The position numbers and the translations under genes are program-made. Under the pieces are notes generated by a model that saw only the letters and a program-made list of their open reading frames with translations, ran no database searches and was not told the DNA's origin. From Legionellaceae bacterium UBA2794 (lineage in GTDB: Bacteria > Pseudomonadota > Gammaproteobacteria > Legionellales > Legionellaceae), in contig DEHS01000072.1 in the NCBI GenBank assembly GCA_002352055.1, positions 37,870-65,491 on the forward strand: a DNA stretch of 27,622 bases, read 5' to 3'. Shown one piece after another: positions 21,937 through 27,622 of the stretch. Each line of letters starts with the position of its first letter. The stretch's first letter is position 1.

Positions 21937-23126
21937 AATGCTCCAGTCATTGCCAGCAGGCATTCGTGAATTTGACGGCATCAAAATTAAGATCATTTTT
22001 AGCCGTTTTAGGAATATTAGTGGGTACCGCTGCGGTGGTTGCTTTGATTAGCTGTGGTCAGCTAGCCACCGAAAAGGCTTTAGAGCAATTTAAGGCATTA
22101 GGTACTGATTTGCTTGCGGTATCTGTTTATCAAAAATCACCTGATAAATCGCATAGTGGATCCGATTCTTTATCTGCGGCTCAGTGGCAACAAATCGGCG
22201 AGCGTATTCCTCAGGTAATTACGATTGCACCGTACAGTACAGCTTATCAGCCATTAAGTTTTCAGGGTAAATTAATGCAGGGGGTGATTATTGGTGCCGA
22301 TGAGAACCTTGCAGGCATCATTAATGTGAAATTAAGCAGTGGTCATTTTGTTTCTTTTTTAGAGTCTTTTGAGCATTTTTGTGTCATAGGAAATGGTCTG
22401 GCTCAACAGATCAAAGAAATCAGTATGGACGATCCAGTTGGGAAACAACTTCGAATTGGCCAATCTTTATATACCATTATCGGTATTGCCGATCATTGGA
22501 AGGAGAATGGGTTTTTTAATGAAGATATAAATCAGGCTGCCATTATTCCACTTGCGGGTATTAGTCTGGTAAGTAAAGATGCCAAAATAAATAATGCGGT
22601 TTTTTTGCTTAAACCTGATAGTCCAATTGATGAGGTAATTGAGGAAATAAAGCAAATGATTAGTTCATTCGCTCCTAAATTAAGCGTTTTTCCCCGTAGT
22701 GCCAAACAAATCATCGCCAGTATGGAAAGTCAGGGCCAAATTTTTACTTTACTTTTGGCAGTTATCGGTGGGATTTCTTTATTAGTGGGCGGGATCGGCG
22801 TCATGAATGTCATGCTGGTTTCGGTAAGTGAACGTAAAAAGGAAATAGGAATTCGTAAGGCAGTCGGTGCGAAGAATAGTGAGATTCAGGCTTTATTTCT
22901 CGTTGAATCGGTTATTCTGTCTTTGATTGGAGGAGTTTTAGGGGTGTTATTGGGTTTGATTTTTACTCGGATCGTTGCCTATTTTAGCGGGTGGAGTTTT
23001 TCAATTTTTTGGCTTCCACCTATTGCAGGATTTTTTGTATCGGCTGCAACGGGTATATTTTTTGGATTTTATCCTGCACGCCGTGCATCAAAATTAGAGC
23101 CTATGGCTTCTTTGCGAAGTGAATAG
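21933..23126 (+). CDS. MacB-like ABC permease (FtsX domain)
   Basis: The 397-residue permease has one membrane helix near the N-terminus (about 18-40, LRSFLAVLGILVGTAAVVALI), a large periplasmic domain (about 45-265), and three helices in the C-terminal FtsX domain. The first is around LLLAVIGGISLLVGGIGVMNVML, followed by the cytoplasmic loop VSERKKEIGIRKAVGA that docks the ATPase. This is MacB topology without the N-terminal ATPase. ATG at 21933 overlaps the ATPase stop (ATGA). An earlier in-frame start at 21879 would lie deep inside the ATPase gene and was rejected. It completes a four-gene tripartite exporter; the substrate is unknown and may be a peptide, macrolide-like compound or lipid-linked molecule. 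Confidence 0.9.
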   Translation: MKCSSHCQQAFVNLTASKLRSFLAVLGILVGTAAVVALISCGQLATEKALEQFKALGTDLLAVSVYQKSPDKSHSGSDSLSAAQWQQIGERIPQVITIAPYSTAYQPLSFQGKLMQGVIIGADENLAGIINVKLSSGHFVSFLESFEHFCVIGNGLAQQIKEISMDDPVGKQLRIGQSLYTIIGIADHWKENGFFNEDINQAAIIPLAGISLVSKDAKINNAVFLLKPDSPIDEVIEEIKQMISSFAPKLSVFPRSAKQIIASMESQGQIFTLLLAVIGGISLLVGGIGVMNVMLVSVSERKKEIGIRKAVGAKNSEIQALFLVESVILSLIGGVLGVLLGLIFTRIVAYFSGWSFSIFWLPPIAGFFVSAATGIFFGFYPARRASKLEPMASLRSE

Positions 23127-23184
23127 GATCATTTCTGTAGGGTTACTGTATTATATTTTATGATGAGTATAATTTTAGGGCCAC

Positions 23185-23334
23185 CCCTCATCCGCCCTCC
23201 GGGCACCTTCTCCCCAATGCTTGGGGCGAAGGGAGAAACCTTTTTAATCACAGCTATTTTTGAATTTTCTGTAATCAATTGAAAAATTCTCCCTTCTCCC
23301 TAGAGGGAGAAGGTGCCCGAAGGGCGGATGAGGG
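23185..23334. repeat. Palindromic intergenic repeat (CCCTCATCCGCCC family)
   Basis: Arms 23185-23215 and 23304-23334 are 31-base inverted copies with two mismatches. Inside, GAAGGGAGAA (23228-23237) pairs with TTCTCCCTTC (23287-23296), giving a nested structure. The core CCCTCATCCGCCC(T)TCGGGCACCTTCTCCC is a sequence I recognise as widely dispersed in bacterial genomes. It lies between the exporter permease and a convergent DUF1295 gene and may end transcription from both sides. Confidence 0.8.
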
Positions 23335-23347
23335 CGTTTATTTATAA

Positions 23348-24100
23348 CTACCGAATTCCAGGAAAAAACATAGGCGTACTTTTTTGATACTCTTCGTAAG
23401 CCTTTCCTCTGGATTTTAACGATTCTGCTTCAGTCATCGGACCGGTAATCTGAGTCATTAATAAATAAAGAGTAAGCGGTGAAATTAGCCCAATTAAGCC
23501 ATAACTATGCGCGAAACCAAACAATGCAAAAGCACACCAGATAAGCCACTCAAAAAAATAGTTAGGATGCCTACTGTAATGCCAAAGACCAACATCACAT
23601 ACTTTCCCTTTATTTTTTTGTTTAAACTCTTGTAATTGATTATCTGCGATCGTCTCACCGACTAACGCACCTATCGCTAGTGCAAGAGCAAAATAATCCA
23701 ACCCGGTTAATCTATCAGCCTCAGCGGTTCCACTAAAATACCAGGGAATTGAAATGACCAATATTAACAAGGCCTGGAGCTGAAAATTGAGGAAAAACCC
23801 CAAAGGCTTGGCTATTTTCCATTGACTGCTTAAACTGGTATAGCGTTTATCTACATGCCCGAGACGAATACGTGTATACCAAAGATAAATCCCAAGTCTT
23901 GCCCCCCATAAAATTAATATTAAGCCCAGGATTAGTGTGCGGAATGATATCGAAGGTATCCAAAGATAAAGCAAGCCACTTAGGGTTAATCCTGAGGCCC
24001 AGCCTACATCAACCACAGATGGATTTTTTAAATAACGATAAATACCCCATACCACACACATATGGATAAAAAGCACGACCGCCACTAATAAAATGAGCAT
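23348..24100 (-). CDS. DUF1295 membrane protein (steroid 5-alpha-reductase / ICMT-like)
   Basis: The 250-residue integral membrane protein has about six or seven hydrophobic segments. It contains the family's C-terminal signature GLWHYSRHPNYFFEW (about 176-190), which in related isoprenylcysteine methyltransferase and sterol reductase proteins forms the cofactor-binding site, and the ending KAYEEYQKSTPMFFPGI. An NPSVVDVGWASG block (about 26-37) is also typical. The substrate is unknown; lipids or isoprenoids are plausible. AAGGA lies eight bases before the ATG. It lies only 15 bases after the DhaL-DegV fusion gene, so the two are co-transcribed. That supports a lipid-linked role for both, though this is inference. 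Confidence 0.85.
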   Translation of the reverse strand: MLILLVAVVLFIHMCVVWGIYRYLKNPSVVDVGWASGLTLSGLLYLWIPSISFRTLILGLILILWGARLGIYLWYTRIRLGHVDKRYTSLSSQWKIAKPLGFFLNFQLQALLILVISIPWYFSGTAEADRLTGLDYFALALAIGALVGETIADNQLQEFKQKNKGKVCDVGLWHYSRHPNYFFEWLIWCAFALFGFAHSYGLIGLISPLTLYLLMTQITGPMTEAESLKSRGKAYEEYQKSTPMFFPGIR

Positions 24101-24115
24101 ATGTATATTCCTTTA

Positions 24116-25888
24116 TTATTTCATCATGCAAACCAGCTCTATAGCTCCTTTGCCTGCATGTAACCCTATGGCTGTAGATACAGATTCAATAAACGCAGGT
24201 TCCTGACCAAAGGCTTCTGTGGTAAGTCGAGCCAGTTGCGCTGTTTTATCCGGCACGCCTGCGTGTACCAATCCGTACTTGTCCAATTCATCGGTCGCGC
24301 GCAAATCATTAACATGATTTATTAATTTCGTAAGTGCCTTGGTTTCGCTAAATGCTTTATCAAACATCACTCCTTTACCGATAGAGTTTAATTTGATAAT
24401 GGGTTTAACGTGGGCGAATTGAGCCAGCCGACCACCTATCTTGCTAATCCTGCCGCTGCGAATCATTGAGTCAAAATTATCTACATATACGAACAAATTT
24501 ATTTTAGGAATTTTTAATTGAATTTCTTTTATAATTTCTTCAATGGGACGATTTGCCTCAATCAGTTGTGCCGCATAAGTGACTAAAAAACCTAATCCAC
24601 CGGATGTGGTGCGTGAATCAACCACGTGAACATTGTTAAAAGGTTCACCGGCTTTGACAATTGCATCATGAGTACCACTTAAAGCCTGAGCAATAGGTAG
24701 AATAAGAACCTGTTCGTACTGAGCCGCCAGGTGCCTTAACAGCTCATCTAAAATTGCCGGCGAAGGAAATGATGTTTTAGGATAGTTTTTTAGTGAAGCC
24801 AGACGATCGTAAAAGGTCTCGGGATTAACACAGATTCTATCGAGTAGATTATGTCCATCCAAATGCATGTTCAACTGAATAATATGAATCTGGTGATCAT
24901 CAAGAATACTTTCGGGTATATCCGCACTGGAGTCCGTAACTAAAGCTATGGGATGTTTGCGCTGGTAGATCATCTGAAACTGTCTGAGCATATCCTGAGC
25001 TTTGGCCTGGGAAATGGTTCCGGTCTGAAAAAGAGATTCAAAAACCTGGGCCGGCTTATTGCAGTGAAGATGAAAACGAGAAAGTCTGGCATTGCCACTA
25101 CTTACCACACTATCCCCAAATTGTTCTAACTGGCTTGCGATGTGTTCTCTATCAAGCGCCTCACCAGTCAACATAATTTCCGTACAATACCGTTGTTCGG
25201 GGACGGTCCCATTTGAAGGTAAATCATGATGAGGCTCGGAGCATTCTACAGGAACCTGGTTTTTATTTATCATACGGGGGTTTTCTAAATAATCAGCAAA
25301 GCCACTAATGAAATGATAAAAACCCAAAGCACCCGCATCCACTACCTGAGCATTTTTTAAGACAGGCAGAGTGGTAGTAGTACTTTGCAGTGCTTTATTC
25401 ACCTCAACCAAAGTCTGGCTGATTAATTTCTTAAAGCAGGTTAATTCTTTGGCCATTTTGGTAATACTGGTTGACCATGCGTCTATTACGGTGATAATAG
25501 TACCTTCAACCGGATGTAGAATAGCTGAACGTACACTTTGACTGGCTCGGGTAACCAATTGGGCGAATGTGATGGTATCAATCTGTGCTGCAGCAACACG
25601 GGTTTCAGTCAGGCCACTAAAAAATTGGGAAAAAATCATTCCAGAATTACCACGAGCACCCATCAAAGCAGAGCTTGCTAATGACTGAAAGGTTTCATCC
25701 ACTGTGGGTTGCGTTGAGGAATGATGAATTACGGAAAGGGCGGTAGCGGACATGTTATCACCGGTATCGCCATCTGCAACCGGAAAAACATTAATGGCAT
25801 TAAGATTTTCGCGATTGGATATAATAAAATCACAGGCAGTTAAAAATGCTGCATGAAGGGTTTTTGCATCCAGATGATGGATTTCCAT
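24116..25888 (-). CDS. DhaL-DegV fusion, putative fatty-acid kinase in one chain
   Basis: The 590-residue cytoplasmic protein has three parts. Residues about 1-205 are a DhaL/DAK2 kinase domain, with NVFPVADGDTGDNMSAT (33-49; metal-binding Asp39, Asp41, Asp44) and SALMGARGNSGMIFSQFFSG. Residues about 235-305 match the middle domain of FakA (RYCTEIMLTGEAL...GDSVVSSG...FHLHCNKPAQVFESL). Residues about 316-590 are a DegV/FakB fatty-acid-binding domain: ALVTDSSADIPESIL, KTSFPSPAILDELL, SGTHDAIVKA, VVDSRTTSGGLGFLV, VDNFDSMIRSGRISKIGGRLA. In Firmicutes FakA and FakB are separate proteins that phosphorylate fatty acids; here both are joined. The start ATG has no clear Shine-Dalgarno. DUF1295 follows after 15 bases. 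Confidence 0.87.
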   Translation of the reverse strand: MEIHHLDAKTLHAAFLTACDFIISNRENLNAINVFPVADGDTGDNMSATALSVIHHSSTQPTVDETFQSLASSALMGARGNSGMIFSQFFSGLTETRVAAAQIDTITFAQLVTRASQSVRSAILHPVEGTIITVIDAWSTSITKMAKELTCFKKLISQTLVEVNKALQSTTTTLPVLKNAQVVDAGALGFYHFISGFADYLENPRMINKNQVPVECSEPHHDLPSNGTVPEQRYCTEIMLTGEALDREHIASQLEQFGDSVVSSGNARLSRFHLHCNKPAQVFESLFQTGTISQAKAQDMLRQFQMIYQRKHPIALVTDSSADIPESILDDHQIHIIQLNMHLDGHNLLDRICVNPETFYDRLASLKNYPKTSFPSPAILDELLRHLAAQYEQVLILPIAQALSGTHDAIVKAGEPFNNVHVVDSRTTSGGLGFLVTYAAQLIEANRPIEEIIKEIQLKIPKINLFVYVDNFDSMIRSGRISKIGGRLAQFAHVKPIIKLNSIGKGVMFDKAFSETKALTKLINHVNDLRATDELDKYGLVHAGVPDKTAQLARLTTEAFGQEPAFIESVSTAIGLHAGKGAIELVCMMK

Positions 25889-26041
25889 AATAAGCTAATT
25901 ATAATTAAATGGTCTATCTTATAAGAATACACATAAGTTGCTAATTTGAAAGAGCGTTTTATCTAAAAAAATGCAAACAGTTTGGTAAACTGGTCTAAAT
26001 AAGATATTAATGAATAATAATTACAAAACAGGGGAAGAGCT

Positions 26042-27004
26042 ATGAAAAAATGGGGGCTCGCTATAATAGCCATGACGCTATTAAATCAAGTGGTTTTTGC
26101 AGCTGAAAACTGGAATCAATGGGTTTCGGGAGTCAGAGAGGAAGCATTACAAAAAGGAATCCCACCCGTTTTGTTTGATGAGGCATTTGCTGGTATTCAT
26201 GAGCCTAGTCGACAAATCAAGGGGCTAATGCGTTCGCAACCAGAACATCGCCTTACATTTTTAAAATATCGAACTACCCGTGCGGATAATTATCGAATAG
26301 CAATAGGTCGTAAAGAATATAAAAAGAATAAAGAGCTGCTTGAAAAAATAGGCAACGAATTTGGCGTAAACCCCTGCTTTATTGTGTCATTTTGGGGTAT
26401 GGAGACCAGTTATGGTACTTATATGGGTAATTTCCCAGTCATTAAAGCTCTGGCTACTCTTGCTTATGATTCAAAACGTAAAGAAGTATTCCGTAATGAA
26501 TTATTCCTGGCTTTACAAATTCTGAATGAAGGTCATGTGAGTATGAATGACTTTAAGGGAGAATGGGCAGGGGCTTCAGGTCAACCCCAATTTTTACCTT
26601 CGAGTTGGGTGAAATATGCAGTCGACTATGATGGTGATGGAAGAAAAGACATATGGCGTTCAAAACCAGATGTGTTCGCTTCAATTGCAAATTACATGAA
26701 ACATAATGGATGGCAAACTGGCGAGCCTTGGGCTATTCAGGTAAAACTTCCAGCCAATTTTGATATGAAGCTTGAAGGCAAATCCATTATGAAACCGGTT
26801 AAGGAATGGAATGCACTGGGTGTGCGTACAGAAAGCGGACAACCATTGCCCTACGAGAACCTACAAGCGAGTGTTGTTCAACCATTAGGAGGCCCAACTT
26901 TCCTGGCATTCCCTAATTATAAAATGATTTTGCGCTATAATAATTCTATCTATTATGCAGGTGCAATTGGTTATATGGCTGATAAAATCTGTCAAGCGCA
27001 ATAA
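26042..27004 (+). CDS. Lytic murein transglycosylase, MltB family, periplasmic
   Basis: This enzyme cleaves the glycan strands of peptidoglycan with formation of 1,6-anhydromuramyl ends. The 320-residue protein has a signal peptide (KKWGLAIIAMTLLNQVVFA, probable cleavage after residue 20) and no lipobox Cys, so it is soluble, unlike E. coli MltB. Catalytic Glu121 is in SFWGMETSYGTYMGN, followed by the family blocks ALATLAYDSKRKEVFRNEL, EWAGASGQPQFLPSSWVKYA, and DYDGDGRKDIWRSKPDVFASIANYMKHNGW. AGGGGAAGAG lies just before the ATG. TTGGTA (25982-25987) and TATTAA (26004-26009), 16 bases apart, are a weak promoter candidate in the gap to the divergent DhaL-DegV gene. Length fits the SltB/MltB relatives. 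Confidence 0.92.
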   Translation: MKKWGLAIIAMTLLNQVVFAAENWNQWVSGVREEALQKGIPPVLFDEAFAGIHEPSRQIKGLMRSQPEHRLTFLKYRTTRADNYRIAIGRKEYKKNKELLEKIGNEFGVNPCFIVSFWGMETSYGTYMGNFPVIKALATLAYDSKRKEVFRNELFLALQILNEGHVSMNDFKGEWAGASGQPQFLPSSWVKYAVDYDGDGRKDIWRSKPDVFASIANYMKHNGWQTGEPWAIQVKLPANFDMKLEGKSIMKPVKEWNALGVRTESGQPLPYENLQASVVQPLGGPTFLAFPNYKMILRYNNSIYYAGAIGYMADKICQAQ

Positions 27005-27014
27005 CTTCAACTCT

Positions 27015-27051
27015 GATAGAGCTCCAATTTTGAAGACGGGGCTCTATCTTT
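27015..27051 (+). terminator. Terminator after the transglycosylase gene
   Basis: GATAGAGC (27015-27022) and GCTCTATC (27041-27048) form the stem, extended by three more pairs (TCC with GGG, one of them G-T), around a 12-base loop. Only three T's follow, so its strength is uncertain. It separates mltB from the msrBA fusion. Confidence 0.55.
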
Positions 27052-27079
27052 GCACAAACTTATTTTACGAGGGCATACA

Positions 27080-27622
27080 GTGAGTGATTATCTTGATAAA
27101 ACCGCCAGTTTAACTCCCGCAATTAAAAGGATAGTGTGTCACAAAGCCACAGAATACCCTAATAGTGGGGTTTATAATACGGTAAAAACTCAGGGAACTT
27201 ATTTATGTCGTCGTTGTGGGCTTGCTTTATTTCGTGGCAGCAGTCAATTTAGTTCCGGTTGTGGTTGGCCCAGTTTTGATGATGATATCCCCAATGCTGT
27301 AAAACAGGAGGCTGATGCCGATGGCATGCGCACTGAGATATTATGCGCGCGTTGTGATGCTCATTTGGGTCATGTATTTACTGGTGAATCATTCACCCAC
27401 AAAAATTTACGCCATTGTGTGAATTCTGCCTCTTTAGATTTTGTTGTTAATGATCAGGTTTTAGATACCGAAGAAGCCATTGTTGCAGGGGGATGTTTCT
27501 GGGGGGTTGAGCACTATTTACGACAAATTCCTGGCGTTTTAAAAGTAGAGTCTGGTTACACAGGAGGCCACACTTTAGAGCCCACTTATAATCAGGTATG
27601 TAATGGTGGTACTGGTCATTAT
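27080..27622 (+). CDS. msrBA: Methionine sulfoxide reductase fusion MsrB-MsrA (3' truncated by window)
   Basis: A GTG at 27080, with GAGGG six bases upstream, opens a frame of 181 codons that runs off the window. The N-terminal part is MsrB: zinc Cys pairs C43/C46 and C89/C92, the resolving-type Cys in GCGWPSF (C61), and catalytic C113 in RHCVNSASLDF. A short linker is followed by MsrA with AGGCFWGVEH, catalytic C139, and SGYTGGHTLEPTYNQV. The fusion reduces both R- and S-methionine sulfoxide using thioredoxin (trxA is in this window). MsrB-first order differs from the A-first fusions of Neisseria and many streptococci. No signal peptide is present, so it is probably cytoplasmic. At least 120 further residues are expected beyond the end. 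Confidence 0.93.
   Translation, partial: MSDYLDKTASLTPAIKRIVCHKATEYPNSGVYNTVKTQGTYLCRRCGLALFRGSSQFSSGCGWPSFDDDIPNAVKQEADADGMRTEILCARCDAHLGHVFTGESFTHKNLRHCVNSASLDFVVNDQVLDTEEAIVAGGCFWGVEHYLRQIPGVLKVESGYTGGHTLEPTYNQVCNGGTGHY

Noticed and set aside
22467..22714. Short minus-strand frames inside the permease gene
   Set aside because: Two overlapping antisense frames in a membrane-protein gene are by-products of its codon composition.

Overview
The window is about 27.6 kb of an AT-rich (roughly 40% GC by eye), gene-dense bacterial chromosome. Most genes are gammaproteobacterial housekeeping types (ihfB, fumC, rho, ubiD-fre, hspQ, tatC, rsmA-apaH, msrBA). A member of the Legionellaceae is the best guess. 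The reasons are the overall protein character, a solitary tatC, abundant intergenic palindromic repeats, and one gene with a PmrA-type tandem TTAAT promoter element plus a Glu-rich C-terminal tail typical of Dot/Icm (type IVB) substrates. I ran no search, so the genus is an inference.

Layout. Positions 1-2040 (+): the C-terminal part of an NfeD-type membrane protein, a slipin (SPFH) and dcd. Positions 2091-2200: a palindromic repeat. Positions 2345-4206 (-): ihfB with a good promoter, then a two-gene overlapping unit made of a coiled-coil membrane protein and a membrane-anchored Dot1-like methyltransferase. Positions 4207-4426: a divergent control region with two palindromes and a PmrA-like box. 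Positions 4427-5464 (+): the candidate effector, with a possible OTU-like fold that lacks the catalytic Cys. Positions 5499-8367: a cystathionine beta-synthase-like PLP enzyme (-), a small lipoprotein with a structured leader (+), and fumC (-). Positions 8613-13890 (+): rsmE, trxA, a repeat cluster, rho with a long leader, ubiD-fre overlapping by ATGA, and a two-helix membrane peptide. Positions 13918-14993 (-): hspQ and tatC.

Positions 14994-15530 are a 537-bp gap holding eight tandem ~16-bp units framed by 33-bp inverted repeats. Positions 15531-18466 (+): rsmA, a 436-residue TraI_2-like protein that has lost its HD motif, and apaH; the last two overlap. Positions 18529-23126 (+): a complete four-gene MacAB-TolC-like exporter (outer-membrane channel, lipoprotein adaptor, ATPase, permease), with every junction overlapping. 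Positions 23185-23334: a third palindromic repeat family. Positions 23348-25888 (-): a DUF1295 membrane protein and a DhaL-DegV fusion that resembles a one-chain fatty-acid kinase. Positions 26042-27622 (+): a periplasmic MltB-type transglycosylase and an msrB-msrA fusion that runs off the window.

The most distinctive content is the 2778-5464 block (putative methyltransferase pair plus PmrA-linked effector candidate), the framed tandem array at 15126-15364, the degenerate relaxase-type protein between rsmA and apaH, and the DhaL-DegV fusion. No tRNA, rRNA, CRISPR array or transposase gene was seen.
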